Assembly: GCF_013044135.1 (NCBI RefSeq)
Contig: NZ_JABEPP010000001.1
Location: 682,001-746,000, forward strand
Origin: Enterovirga aerilata
GTDB lineage: Bacteria; Pseudomonadota; Alphaproteobacteria; Rhizobiales; Beijerinckiaceae
DNA: 64,000 bases
Direction of reading: 5' to 3'
Shown here: one piece after another, positions 53,440 through 61,733 of the stretch
How positions within the stretch are numbered: position 1 is the first letter of the stretch
How the letters are laid out: each line of letters opens with the position of its first letter
Position numbers and translations under genes: made by a program
The notes under the pieces: model-generated
Seen by the model: the letters and a program-made list of their open reading frames with translations, nothing else
The model's database searches: none
Told to the model about the DNA's origin: nothing

Positions 53440-54165
53440 ATGACAGCCCTTCACCGCCGTTCGATCCTGGCCGGCTTCGCCGCGCTCGCCGCGACCCCGC
53501 TCGTGCGGCCGGCCCCTGCGCAGTCCCAGGCGCCGAGCGGCCCGTTCCGCCTCGACCCGTTGCCCTATGCAGCCAGCAAGAACGAGCCGCATATCGACGC
53601 GCAGACGATGGAACTGCATCACGGCCGCCACCACGCGGCCTACGTGACCAACCTCAACAACGCCCTGAAGGATCACGGAGACCTTGCCCGGAAGCCGCTG
53701 GAAGAGATCCTCGCCAACCTCGGCAGCGTGCCGGAAACGGTCCGCACGGCAATCCGCAACAACGGCGGCGGGCACGCTAACCATACCATGTTCTGGCAGG
53801 TGATGGGCGGCTCGGGCGGGGAGCCAACGGGCGAGGTGAAGGCGGCGATCGACCGCGATCTCGGCGGCTATTCCAAGCTGGTGGAGGACTTCAACGCCGC
53901 AGGCGGCCGCGTCTTCGGCTCGGGCTGGGTCTTCGTCACCGTCGACCGCACGGGCAAGCTCGCCCTGGTGACCAAGCCGAACCAGGACACGCCCCTCATG
54001 GATGGGCAGCGCGTGCTCTTCGGCAACGACGTGTGGGAGCACGCCTACTACCTGAAATACCAGAACCGCCGCCCCGACTACCTGAGGGCCTGGTGGAACG
54101 TCGTGAACTGGCCCAAGGTCGCCGAGCGTTACGCCGCGGCGAAAGCCGGCACGCTCACGATCTGA
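53440..54165 (+). CDS. Superoxide dismutase (Fe/Mn family) with Tat-type signal
   Basis: A 241-residue superoxide dismutase. The catalytic domain has metal ligands His60 (ELHHGRHHAAYV), His115 (GGHANHTMFW), Asp197 and His201 (NDVWEHAYY). The GGHANH form favours manganese. Before it is a twin-arginine signal (LHRRSILAGFAALAATPLVRPAPAQ), so the enzyme is probably exported folded to the periplasm; most Fe/Mn enzymes of this family are cytosolic. ATG at 53440 has AAGGAGG seven bases upstream. Confidence 0.92.
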   Translation: MTALHRRSILAGFAALAATPLVRPAPAQSQAPSGPFRLDPLPYAASKNEPHIDAQTMELHHGRHHAAYVTNLNNALKDHGDLARKPLEEILANLGSVPETVRTAIRNNGGGHANHTMFWQVMGGSGGEPTGEVKAAIDRDLGGYSKLVEDFNAAGGRVFGSGWVFVTVDRTGKLALVTKPNQDTPLMDGQRVLFGNDVWEHAYYLKYQNRRPDYLRAWWNVVNWPKVAERYAAAKAGTLTI

Positions 54166-54175
54166 CGCTCGAGAG

Positions 54176-54208
54176 GCTCCCGGTCCGCCCGGGCCGGGAG
54201 CGCCTTTA
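54176..54208. terminator. Bidirectional terminator between sod and the L,D-transpeptidase gene
   Basis: GCTCCCGG (54176-54183) and CCGGGAGC (54194-54201) form an eight-pair stem with a ten-base loop, followed on the plus strand by GCCTTTAT. It lies in the 43-base space between two convergent stop codons. Confidence 0.65.
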
Positions 54209-55132
54209 TCAGCCCAGGACCTTCACCTGCGCTCCGATCTCCGCGCGGTTGTAGAGATCGATCGCGTCCTGGTTCACCATCCGGATGCAGCCGGAGGAGA
54301 CGGACGTGCCGATCGTCCACGGCTCGGTGGTGCCGTGGATGCGGTAGAGAGTGTCCTTGTTGCCCTGCCAGAGATAGAGCGCGCGGGCGCCGAGCGGGTT
54401 GCCTGGCCCGCCATGCATGCCGATGCCGCTCTGCAGCTCCGTCAGCGAGCGTGCGAGCTTCGGGTCGCGCGCGATCATCTCCTTGGGCGGATACCAGTCC
54501 GGCCAGGCCTGTTTCGAGTTCACGGTCGCGACGCCCGACCAGGAGAAGCCCTGCCGGCCAACCCCGACGCCGTAGCGGATCGCCTGCCCGCTTCCCTGCA
54601 CGAAGTAGAGATGGCGCGAGCGCGGATCGACCACGATCGTCCCGGGCGGCTCGCTCCCCCGGTAGGCGACCTCGCGGCGGAGGTATTCCGGATTGATCCG
54701 CGCGTAGTTGAAGGCCGGAACCGGGTAGGGCTCCGTGGTGATGCGGCCGTAGATGCGCCTGTAGTCGAAGGCACTGCCTGCCACGGGCGTGTCGACAGGT
54801 CCGGTTCTGCCGTCGGCCGGCGCACGGCGGCGCTGGCCGTACGGGTAGTGCCCGTAAGGATCGGCCGAGCCCGCCTGACCCGATCCGAAGGGGTCGTGGA
54901 TGTGGTAGTCCTGCTGGACCTGAGTGTCGTAGAACGTATCGCGCGGCGGAGCGCGGTAGCGGCCCTGCCAGAGGTCGTCTTCCGCGCTCGGGTAATAGGG
55001 GTCGTCATGGAGTTCCCGCCGTCGGTATTGCGCGGCGGCCGGGGCGGAGGCCTCCAGCAGGGCGGCCCAGGCGGCCGCGCCCGCAAGCAGCCTGCGCCTC
55101 GACAGATCGGGGAAGGAACGCTCGTCGCTCAT
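54209..55132 (-). CDS. L,D-transpeptidase (YkuD family)
   Basis: A 307-residue peptidoglycan cross-linking or lipoprotein-attaching enzyme. Tat-like signal with SRRRLLAGAAAWAALLEASAPAAAQ. The YkuD domain occupies the C-terminal half (TIVVDPRSRHLYFVQGSGQAIRYGVGVG) and ends with the catalytic motif HGTTEPWTIGTSVSSGCIRM, whose Cys attacks the acyl donor and whose first His pairs with it. Residues 40-130 are a Tyr/Arg/Asp-rich linker of low complexity. Length is usual for alphaproteobacterial members. Confidence 0.92.
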   Translation of the reverse strand: MSDERSFPDLSRRRLLAGAAAWAALLEASAPAAAQYRRRELHDDPYYPSAEDDLWQGRYRAPPRDTFYDTQVQQDYHIHDPFGSGQAGSADPYGHYPYGQRRRAPADGRTGPVDTPVAGSAFDYRRIYGRITTEPYPVPAFNYARINPEYLRREVAYRGSEPPGTIVVDPRSRHLYFVQGSGQAIRYGVGVGRQGFSWSGVATVNSKQAWPDWYPPKEMIARDPKLARSLTELQSGIGMHGGPGNPLGARALYLWQGNKDTLYRIHGTTEPWTIGTSVSSGCIRMVNQDAIDLYNRAEIGAQVKVLG

Positions 55133-55224
55133 GGCGGAATGATACCGCCTCGCCGCGCCTCATGCCACGCGATCGCGCCGGGATGGTGGGCGCGCAAGAG
55201 CCTTCCGCAGAGCTGCCGCCGCGC

Positions 55225-55545
55225 TCAGGAACCCGCCCCGGCCGTCCGCTCCGTATCCGGCTTGCGCCGGCCGACCTCCGCGGCGAGGCGCGTGAAGGTG
55301 CAATCCTCGCCTCGGGCCGAGCGGCTGTTCGCCAGTCGCAGGAGGCGCAGCGGGAAGCGGATTGCCTCCACGTTGCTGGCCGAAAGCTCGGACGGTCGCG
55401 CGCCGTCCTCGGCGAGGCATCGCTCCGCATGTGCCAGCGCGGCGTCGATCTCGCCTTCCGAGAGAAGATTTTTGTCCCGCAAGGCCGCCATCAGGGCTGC
55501 GATCGCGGCATAGACACCTTCGAGCTGCAGGTTCGCTGTGTTCAT
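55225..55545 (-). CDS. Conserved hypothetical protein, small helical
   Basis: A 106-residue protein of unknown function. The N-terminal part, NLQLEGVYAAIAALMAALRDKNLLSEGEIDAALAHAE, looks like a compact helical unit and resembles small proteins seen in other Rhizobiales; the middle has NVEAIRFPLRLLRLANSR. The ATG at 55545 is chosen from its MNTANLQLEG beginning; an in-frame ATG at 55578 with CAGGGGCGG upstream would add 11 residues. No signal peptide or membrane segment. Confidence 0.65.
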   Translation of the reverse strand: MNTANLQLEGVYAAIAALMAALRDKNLLSEGEIDAALAHAERCLAEDGARPSELSASNVEAIRFPLRLLRLANSRSARGEDCTFTRLAAEVGRRKPDTERTAGAGS

Positions 55546-55652
55546 CGAATTGGTCCGGTTCGGCACAAGCTGAACCATGAGGCCGCCCCTGACGTTCCGT
55601 TGCGCCGGATCGACGCCGCGGGGCGACGTTTGCCGGGCACGGGGTAGGGGCG

Positions 55653-55901
55653 ATGGGAGCTGAAGCGCGCGAGGTGACGGATGCGGAGGGCGTCACCTGG
55701 ACCTGCATCCAGGCCTTCGCGGGCCTCGGGAACTCGCCGGAGAAGCAGCAGGCGGCCCGAGTCGAGGGTGCGGACGAGGTTCAGGTCGTGTGCACGCCCT
55801 CCGGCGGAGCGCGCTCGCGGCGGTTCGCGCTTCCGCCTGACTGGAGAAGGATGGAGGATGCGGCCCTGCTCGCGGCCATCGCCGGCGGCGAGGAGGGCTG
55901 A
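55653..55901 (+). CDS. Conserved hypothetical protein, 82 residues
   Basis: A small protein with no known function. It has EVTDAEGVTWTCIQAFAGL and VQVVCTPSGGARSRRFALPPDW, a pattern I recall from small Methylobacterium-type proteins. The ATG at 55653 is preceded by GGGGTAGGGG. It is divergent from the gene at 55225-55545. No motif indicates catalysis; the two cysteines are not in a metal-binding arrangement. Confidence 0.65.
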   Translation: MGAEAREVTDAEGVTWTCIQAFAGLGNSPEKQQAARVEGADEVQVVCTPSGGARSRRFALPPDWRRMEDAALLAAIAGGEEG

Positions 55902-55973
55902 CGGAAAGATCCCGCTGGAAGGGCGGGCGGGCCGCGCAGCGGCCGGCACAAGTGCCGGCGCTCCCTCGCCGGT

Positions 55974-56414
55974 TCAGGCAGGAAGGGCCGTTTCCGGCGC
56001 GGCGGGGGAGGCGGTCTCGTCCTCCACCTCGAGCACGGTGAGATGCCGCACGTCGCCCGAGCGCGTGGTCCAATCGATGCCATCGCCCGCCTTGAGCCCG
56101 ATCAGCGCGGCCCCGATCGGCGTCAGCACCGAGACCCTGCCCTGCGAGATGTCCGCCTCGGGCGGATGAACGAGCGTGACGTGCTGGACCCGACCGGTGG
56201 TCTCGTCCCGGTACGAGAGCCGCGAGCCCATGGCGACGTGGCCCGGGGCGCGCCGGCCCCGCGGCAGCACATGGGCGCGGTCGAGTTCGCCCTGCAGAAA
56301 GGCGGCCACGTCCGGCATCGTGTGCTCGGCCGAGCTGACGAGGCGGGACAGGGCTTCGTAATCCTGTGCGCTCAGCGTGATGCGCGGCTTCCGCGCGGTG
56401 TGATGTCGAGACAT
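55974..56414 (-). CDS. rnk: Rnk/GreA-type transcription factor (nucleoside diphosphate kinase regulator)
   Basis: A 146-residue protein with the GreA/GreB C-terminal FKBP-like domain (VAMGSRLSYRDETTGRVQHVTLVHPPEADISQGRVSVLTPIGAALIGLKAGDGIDW). The N-terminal coiled coil is short (ALSRLVSSAEHTMPDVAAFLQGELDRAHVL), as in Rnk, which binds RNA polymerase but lacks the acidic tip needed for transcript cleavage. ATG at 56414. The gene is isolated between convergent or divergent small genes. Confidence 0.88.
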   Translation of the reverse strand: MSRHHTARKPRITLSAQDYEALSRLVSSAEHTMPDVAAFLQGELDRAHVLPRGRRAPGHVAMGSRLSYRDETTGRVQHVTLVHPPEADISQGRVSVLTPIGAALIGLKAGDGIDWTTRSGDVRHLTVLEVEDETASPAAPETALPA

Positions 56415-56689
56415 GTGCCGTTCCTCTCAGTCCGGGTCGAGTGGATGCGCGTCGCGAGCGCACGGGCCCTGCGGCCGCTTCGGGCGGCGCGCGAGACCTC
56501 GATTGACGTTGGTGGAGGGCGGCCCCGAATCCGGCCGCGACGGAACGCCGAATCCGGGGCCTAAGAGCCCGCGATGAGACGACCGGCCCGGTGCAGCGGG
56601 CGGAGAAGGAGCGCCAGGGCGTTCATGCGGCAAGGCTCGGCCATCCGGCCCCGCTTGTCAAACGGGGCGGCCCGGCAGGCGCGCCGCCG

Positions 56690-57127
56690 CTATCCCGGAT
56701 GCAGCAGCTCCAGCGTGCGCGGGTCGGGATCGCCGTCGCAATAGCGGCCGAGCGCCGCCCGGAACGCGCCCTCCCGCCTTTCCGCCGCGGCGTCGAACAG
56801 CGTCATGCAGGAGCGGAACTTGAGGTCGTCGGGCGAGCCGAAGATCTGCCGGAGGGAGCGGCCTTCCAGGCCCAGGACGGCCTGCGTGCAGGCGATGAGC
56901 CGCGATCCTAGAACCGGGTGGGCGAGATAGGCCTTTGCCTCGTCGAGCCCCGAAATGCCGTAGAGGCGCGCGGTCGGGGAATGCCCGAGCCCGGCGAGCT
57001 GCGGGAAGACGAACCACATCCAGTGGCTCCGCTTCTGCCCGGCCTCGAGCTCCGCAAGCGCCCGCTCCCACACGGATTCCTGCGCCGCAAGGAAGCGGGC
57101 AAGCTTGAAAGGGTCGCCAACCGACAT
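56690..57127 (-). CDS. DUF1810 family protein
   Basis: A 145-residue protein matching DUF1810: FKLARFLAAQESVWERALAELEAGQKRSHWMWFVFPQLAGLGHS, then YGISGLDEAKAYLAHPVLGSRLIACTQAVL and IFGSPDDLKFRSCMTLFD. The family is widespread, calpastatin-like in annotation, but its role is not established. The ATG at 57127 opens MSVGDPFKL. It is divergent from the hsp20 gene. Confidence 0.9.
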   Translation of the reverse strand: MSVGDPFKLARFLAAQESVWERALAELEAGQKRSHWMWFVFPQLAGLGHSPTARLYGISGLDEAKAYLAHPVLGSRLIACTQAVLGLEGRSLRQIFGSPDDLKFRSCMTLFDAAAERREGAFRAALGRYCDGDPDPRTLELLHPG

Positions 57128-57173
57128 AGCCGCCGTCCTTCCGAAGGCCCTCCGCGGGGCCGGCGCGATACCC

Positions 57174-57200
57174 TTGACAGCCGCCAGGCCGCACCTAGCT
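57174..57200 (+). promoter_or_regulatory. Candidate heat-shock (RpoH-like) promoter of hsp20
   Basis: CCCTTGACA (TTGACA at 57174-57179) with CTAGCT (57195-57200) after 15 bases resembles the CTTGAC...CTAT-type promoters used by RpoH in alphaproteobacteria. Transcription from here would begin a few bases before the ROSE-like leader. Confidence 0.45.
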
Positions 57201-57208
57201 CATTATCC

Positions 57209-57287
57209 GCCAAGGCCTTGTGAGGCTTGGCAGCGGGCGCCGGGGGTGTCCGGCGCTCTCATATCCATGTTGCTCATTGGAGGATAT
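57209..57287 (+). promoter_or_regulatory. ROSE-like RNA thermometer in the hsp20 leader
   Basis: Three successive hairpins fill the 5' leader. The first is GCCAAG (57209-57214) with CTTGGC (57226-57231); the second is GCGCCGG (57237-57243) with CCGGCGC (57250-57256). The third is ATATCC (57261-57266) with GGATAT (57282-57287), enclosing UUGCU and the GGAGG ribosome site, and running into the start codon. A 3' hairpin with UUGCU facing the Shine-Dalgarno is the hallmark of ROSE elements that melt at high temperature to allow Hsp20 translation. Confidence 0.8.
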
Positions 57288-57774
57288 GGCTATGGGCTTC
57301 GATCTTACGCCTCTCTACCGCTCGACGGTCGGCTTCGACCGGCTGTTCGACATGCTGCAGCAGGCCGCGCGCGCCGAGGGCATGGGGAGCTGGCCGCCCT
57401 ACAACATCGAGAAGACGGGCGAGGACGAATACCGCATCTCGATGGCGGTGGCGGGGTTCGGCGAGTCTGAAATCCAGGTGGTCCAGCAGGGCAATACGCT
57501 CGTCGTCTCGGGCCAGAAGCATCCCGAGCCCGAGGGCGTGGAGGTTCTGCATCGCGGGATCGCGACCCGCTCGTTCAAGCAGAGCTTCAACCTTGCCGAC
57601 CATGTGAAGGTGCTGGCCGCGAACCTGGAGAACGGCCTGCTCACCATCGAGATGAAGCGCGAAGTGCCGGAGGCGCTGAAGCCGCGCCGGATCGAGATCG
57701 CAACCGGCGGGCAGAAGGCCATCCGGCAGGACAACGCCGCCCAGCCCCAGATCGGGATCGCCAAGGCGGCCTGA
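57286..57774 (+). CDS. Hsp20 small heat-shock protein (IbpA/HspD class A type)
   Basis: A 162-residue alpha-crystallin-domain chaperone. N-terminal LTPLYRSTVGFDRLFDMLQQA and YNIEKTGEDEYRISMAVAGFGESEIQV mark the class A group of rhizobia. The domain ends with LADHVKVLAANLENGLLTIEMKREVPEALKPRRIEI, including the C-terminal I-x-I anchor. The ATG at 57286 lies within the ROSE hairpin and right after GGAGG. It binds unfolded proteins and forms large oligomers. Confidence 0.95.
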   Translation: MAMGFDLTPLYRSTVGFDRLFDMLQQAARAEGMGSWPPYNIEKTGEDEYRISMAVAGFGESEIQVVQQGNTLVVSGQKHPEPEGVEVLHRGIATRSFKQSFNLADHVKVLAANLENGLLTIEMKREVPEALKPRRIEIATGGQKAIRQDNAAQPQIGIAKAA

Positions 57775-57786
57775 CCTTGGGCGATC

Positions 57787-57813
57787 GTCCCGCGGGCGCC
57801 CCGCCCGTGGGAC
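57787..57813 (+). other. Strong hairpin between the two hsp20 genes
   Basis: GTCCC-G-CGGGC (57787-57797) pairs with GCCCG-T-GGGAC (57803-57813) around GCCCC: eleven pairs including one G-U. No T-run follows, so it more likely stabilises or partly ends the first hsp20 message than terminates fully; the second gene lies 28 bases further. Confidence 0.5.
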
Positions 57814-57841
57814 CCATCTCGCAGCAGCACAGGAGGACAGA

Positions 57842-58375
57842 ATGGCAGTCAGGGATCTCATGCCTTGGGGTCGCACGCGCTCGCCGCTTCCGTCCGAACG
57901 GGCGGGCGGCGGCGAGCTCACCCCCTTCTTCGCGCTCCATCGCGAGGTAAACCGGCTCTTCGATGACGTCTTCAAGGGCTTCGACGGCAGCATCCCGTCC
58001 GTGTTCGGGCGCGGAGCGTCCTGGCCGAGCCTGGAGGTGACCGCGAACGACAACGAGGTGCGCGTCTCCGCCGAGCTGCCGGGCCTCGAAGAGAAGGATG
58101 TCGAGGTCACGGTCGACGGCGACGTCCTGACCATCCGGGGCGAGAAGCGCTCGGAGACGGAGGACAAGGACAAGCATTTCAGCGAGCGCTACTATGGCCG
58201 CTTCGAGCGCAGCCTCTCGCTGCCCTTCGAGGTGGACGAGAGCAGGGCGCAGGCCGGCTTCAGGAATGGCGTCCTGAGCATCACGCTGCCGAAATCGGCC
58301 AAGGCCGAGGAGCGGGCCAAGCGCATCCCGATCGGCGGCGCCGGGGCGTCCGGTTCCTCGGCCGCGAAGTCGTGA
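57842..58375 (+). CDS. Hsp20/alpha-crystallin family protein (class C-like)
   Basis: A 177-residue small heat-shock protein of the second type. The N-terminus ends with FFALHREVNRLFDDVFKGFDG. The crystallin domain begins SWPSLEVTANDNEVRVSAELPGLEEKDVEVTVDGDVLTIRGEKRSE and ends FRNGVLSITLPKS, followed by a C-terminal RIPI anchor (I-x-I like). ATG at 57842 has AGGAGGAC upstream. No ROSE-type pairing is seen at its own ribosome site. Co-directional with the first hsp20 gene and likely in the same heat-shock unit. Confidence 0.95.
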   Translation: MAVRDLMPWGRTRSPLPSERAGGGELTPFFALHREVNRLFDDVFKGFDGSIPSVFGRGASWPSLEVTANDNEVRVSAELPGLEEKDVEVTVDGDVLTIRGEKRSETEDKDKHFSERYYGRFERSLSLPFEVDESRAQAGFRNGVLSITLPKSAKAEERAKRIPIGGAGASGSSAAKS

Positions 58376-58451
58376 GGCGGAGTTCCGTGCCCGCTTCGGA
58401 CCGGCCCGGGCGTCCGGGCGAGGTCCCTTACGCGGGGCGGAGGGCCTGAAC

Positions 58452-58811
58452 ATGTCCGGAGAGACGGGCGTCGTACCGAGCCCGGCTCGGCCGGCCGGCT
58501 TCGCCGGCGGGCGGCGGCCCCGGCCGCCGCTCGCCGAGGCGCTCGCCCATCCGGCCGAGTTCTACGCGAGCCCGCGCGAGGTCGCCTGCGACCCCGATCT
58601 GTGGCCGGACGAGAAGCGTGCGCTGCTCCTGTCCTGGGCGCGTGACGCGCTTGCCATCGAGCAGCTCGCGAAGGGCGGGCTTCCTGCCGAGATCGCGGCC
58701 GAATCGCGTGCGGACGCCGTCATCGACGCGCTCGCGGCGGGCGAGTATCGGGCCGCGCTCGAGACGATACGGGGCGAGCGTCGGCGAGCGTTTCGGAGGC
58801 GTGCGGGATGA
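58452..58811 (+). CDS. Conserved hypothetical protein (stress-associated position)
   Basis: A 119-residue protein. The central PAEFYASPREVACDPDLWPDEKRALLLSWARDALAIEQLAKGG is a recognisable small-protein module I recall in Methylobacterium-like genomes, often near heat-shock or stress genes. No membrane segment. ATG at 58452 with GGCGGAGGG upstream. It overlaps the next gene by ATGA, so both are translated together. Confidence 0.7.
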   Translation: MSGETGVVPSPARPAGFAGGRRPRPPLAEALAHPAEFYASPREVACDPDLWPDEKRALLLSWARDALAIEQLAKGGLPAEIAAESRADAVIDALAAGEYRAALETIRGERRRAFRRRAG

Positions 58812-59143
58812 CGGCGTTCAATCCCGGCGACTGGCGTAGCTCCCTCCGGCTGTTCCGCGGCCCTCACGATCGCCGCAGGCCCGAGGAGCGCAACCGGGAG
58901 ACCGTACATCGCTGGGCCATGATCGTGGCCTTCTGCACCTGCTTCGCGAGCCTTGCTCCACCTGGGACGTTTCCGGCGGCCCTCGCGGCGCTGCTGCTCG
59001 TGGCCGGGTTCGCCTCGCTCGCGCTCGCGTTTCTGCAGGGGCAAAGCCCCTTCGCGCCGCATCTCACCGGGTTCGACGAAGCCGCGTGGTCGTTCCTGGC
59101 AAGCCTCGCGCTCGGCTTCGGGCTCAGCCTGCCGGCAGGCTAG
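58808..59143 (+). CDS. Hypothetical membrane protein, 111 residues
   Basis: A small protein with about three hydrophobic segments (WAMIVAFCTCFASLAPPG; FPAALAALLLVAGFASLALAFLQ; FLASLALGFGLSLP). The N-terminal 35 residues are Arg-rich. Its ATG overlaps the stop of the previous gene as ATGA. Function is unknown; co-translation with the upstream soluble protein suggests a joint role. Confidence 0.65.
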   Translation: MTAFNPGDWRSSLRLFRGPHDRRRPEERNRETVHRWAMIVAFCTCFASLAPPGTFPAALAALLLVAGFASLALAFLQGQSPFAPHLTGFDEAAWSFLASLALGFGLSLPAG

Positions 59144-59210
59144 GAGGTGAGACGGATGCCCTCGCGGCAACCGCCGCTCGGTCCCGGGACCGAGCGGAAC
59201 GCAATGCGAT

Positions 59211-61733
59211 TCACCCCGCCCGCTCCACAAAGCTGTCCAGCACCATCTTCCGGCCGGCCTTGTCGAAATCGACCGTGAGCTTGTTGCCGTCGATTGCCGC
59301 CACGGTGCCGGGGCCGAATTTCAGGTGCAGGACGCGGTTGCCGATCTCGTAGGCGGAGGGGGCGCCGGTGGATTTCGCCAGGATCTCGCCCTCGATCAGC
59401 ATCGGGCCGCTGCGGCCGCCGGGGCCCTTGCGCGGGCCGCGCGTCGAGGTGCCGAAGCCCTCGTTGTAGCGAGAGCGGCTGCTGCCATCGCCCCAGCGGC
59501 CGGAATAGCCGTCGTCCGAGAAGCCGCCGCGGCTGTCCTCGTCCGCCATGCCGGCGGCCTGCGTCCACTGGCTCGCGCCGAACCCGCCGCCCGAGGCGGC
59601 GCGCGCCTGGGCGCGCTGCCAGCCCGGCGTCGCGTAGCTCGAACCGAACGGCGTCATGCCCTCGAAGCGCGAGGCGCGGCCGGCAGAATAGGCGGCGGGC
59701 GCCTCCGTCACCTCGACATGGGCCTCCGGCAATTCGTCGATGAAACGGGAGGGCACGGTCGTGTTCCACAGCCCGTGCACGCGCCGGTTCGTGGCGAAGT
59801 AGATCCTGGCGCGCTTCTTGGCCCTCGTCAGCCCGACATGGGCGAGGCGGCGCTCCTCCTCGAGACCGGCGCGGCCGTTCTCGTCGAGCGCGCGCTGGTT
59901 CGGGAACAGGCCCTCCTCCCAGCCGGGCAGGAACACCGTGTCGAATTCGAGCCCCTTGGCGGCATGGAGCGTCATGATCGAGACGCGGTCCTGGCCCTCG
60001 GTCTCGTTCGCGTCCATGACGAGCGAGATGTGCTCGAGGAAGGCGGCGAGGTCCGGGAACTCCTCCATGGAGCGCACCAGCTCCTTGAGGTTGTCGAGCC
60101 GCCCGGCGGCATCGGCCGACTTTTCCTTCTGCCACATATCCGTGTAGCCGGATTCCTCCAGGATCTGCGCCGCGAGGTCGTGATGCGCGGTGCGGTCCAT
60201 GAGCGAGCGCCAGCGGTCGAAGGAGGCCATCAGGTCGCGCAGCGCCTTGCGCGGCTTCGGCTTCATCTCGTCTGATTCGGCGAGGTAGCGCGCGGCCTGC
60301 ATCAGGGGCACGCGCGCGGCGCGCGCATGGGCGTGCAGCCGCTGCAGGCAGGCCTCGCCGAGGCCGCGCTTCGGCACGTTCAGGATGCGCTCGAAGGCGA
60401 GGTCGTCCGCCGGCTGCGCGGTCGCACGCAGATAGGCGAGCGCGTCGCGGATCTCGGCCCGCTCGTAGAAGCGCGGGCCGCCGATCACCCGGTAGGGCAG
60501 GCCGAGCTGGACGAAGCGGTCCTCGAGCTCGCGCATCTGGGCCGAGATGCGCACCAGCACCGCGACCTCGGAGAGCCTCTCCTTCCTGGCCTGGATCGCC
60601 TCGATCTCCTCCGAGATCAGCCGCGCCTCCTCCTCGGAATCCCAGGCGCCCGTGATCGTCACCTTGTCGCCGGGCTCGTCCTCGGTATGCAGCGTCTTGC
60701 CGAGCCGGTCCTGGTTCCTGGCGATCAGGCCCGAGGCGGCGGCCAGGATGTGCCCGGTCGAGCGGTAGTTGCGCTCCAGCCGGATCACGGTCGCGCCCGG
60801 AAAATCGTGCTCGAAGCGCAGGATGTTGTCGACCTCGGCGCCGCGCCAGCCATAGATCGACTGGTCGTCGTCGCCGACGCAGCACAGGTTCTTTCGCGCC
60901 TGGGCGAGCAGCCGAAGCCACAGATACTGCGCGACGTTCGTGTCCTGGTACTCGTCCACAAGGATGTAGCGGAAGCGGTTGTGGTACTGCTCAAGCACGT
61001 CCGGATTGTCGCGCCACAGCCGCAGGCATTCGAGCAGGAGGTCGCCGAAATCGACCGCGTTCAGCGTCTTCAGCCGCTCCTGGTAGGCCGTGTAGAGTGC
61101 GGCGCCGCGGCCATTGGCGAACGAGGCGGCCTCGCCCGGGGGCACCTCCTTCGGCTGCAGGCCGCGGTTCTTCCAGCCGTCGATGAAGGAAGCCAGCGCG
61201 CGCGCCGGCCAGCGCTTCTCGTCGATCCCGTCCGCCGTGATGACCTGCTTGAGCAGCCGGAGCTGGTCGTCCACGCCGAGGATGGTGAAGTCCGAGCGGA
61301 GCCCGACGAGTTCGGCATGGCGGCGCAGGACCTTGGTGCCGATCGCGTGGAAGGTGCCGAGCCAGGGCATGCCTTCGCCCGCGGGTCCCACCAGGGCCGC
61401 GATGCGCTCCTTCATCTCGCGCGCCGCCTTGTTGGTGAAGGTCACGGCCAGGATGTTGGATGGCCATGCCTTCCCGGTCGCGATCAGGTGCGCGATCCGG
61501 GTCGTCAGCACCCGCGTCTTGCCGGTGCCGGCGCCGGCAAGCACGAGAACCGGCCCTTCCGTCGCCTCCACGGCCTGGCGCTGTTCGGGGTTCAGCCCGG
61601 CCATGTAGCCGCCAGGTCCGGCGGCGGGCGGCGCCACGGCGGCGCGCGCCCGTTCCGACAGGCTGGGACGGCGGGGCTCGTCCGGCTGTTGCTCGACGAA
61701 GTCGGGCGCGGGGAGGGCGCTGGCGCGATTCAT
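59211..61733 (-). CDS. uvrD: UvrD/PcrA-type DNA helicase
   Basis: An 840-residue superfamily 1 helicase. Motif I is AGAGTGKTRVL, motif II is VDEYQDTN, motif III GDDDQSIYGWRGA, motif IV region RLERNYRSTGHILA, motif V MTLHAAKGLEFDTVFLPG and motif VI HVGLTRAKKRARIYFA. The tail (GNRVLHLKFGPGTVAAIDGNKLTVDFD) is the Tudor-like domain that in PcrA/UvrD binds RNA polymerase. It unwinds DNA in nucleotide excision and mismatch repair. ATG at 61733 begins MNRASALPAPD. Confidence 0.96.
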   Translation of the reverse strand: MNRASALPAPDFVEQQPDEPRRPSLSERARAAVAPPAAGPGGYMAGLNPEQRQAVEATEGPVLVLAGAGTGKTRVLTTRIAHLIATGKAWPSNILAVTFTNKAAREMKERIAALVGPAGEGMPWLGTFHAIGTKVLRRHAELVGLRSDFTILGVDDQLRLLKQVITADGIDEKRWPARALASFIDGWKNRGLQPKEVPPGEAASFANGRGAALYTAYQERLKTLNAVDFGDLLLECLRLWRDNPDVLEQYHNRFRYILVDEYQDTNVAQYLWLRLLAQARKNLCCVGDDDQSIYGWRGAEVDNILRFEHDFPGATVIRLERNYRSTGHILAAASGLIARNQDRLGKTLHTEDEPGDKVTITGAWDSEEEARLISEEIEAIQARKERLSEVAVLVRISAQMRELEDRFVQLGLPYRVIGGPRFYERAEIRDALAYLRATAQPADDLAFERILNVPKRGLGEACLQRLHAHARAARVPLMQAARYLAESDEMKPKPRKALRDLMASFDRWRSLMDRTAHHDLAAQILEESGYTDMWQKEKSADAAGRLDNLKELVRSMEEFPDLAAFLEHISLVMDANETEGQDRVSIMTLHAAKGLEFDTVFLPGWEEGLFPNQRALDENGRAGLEEERRLAHVGLTRAKKRARIYFATNRRVHGLWNTTVPSRFIDELPEAHVEVTEAPAAYSAGRASRFEGMTPFGSSYATPGWQRAQARAASGGGFGASQWTQAAGMADEDSRGGFSDDGYSGRWGDGSSRSRYNEGFGTSTRGPRKGPGGRSGPMLIEGEILAKSTGAPSAYEIGNRVLHLKFGPGTVAAIDGNKLTVDFDKAGRKMVLDSFVERAG

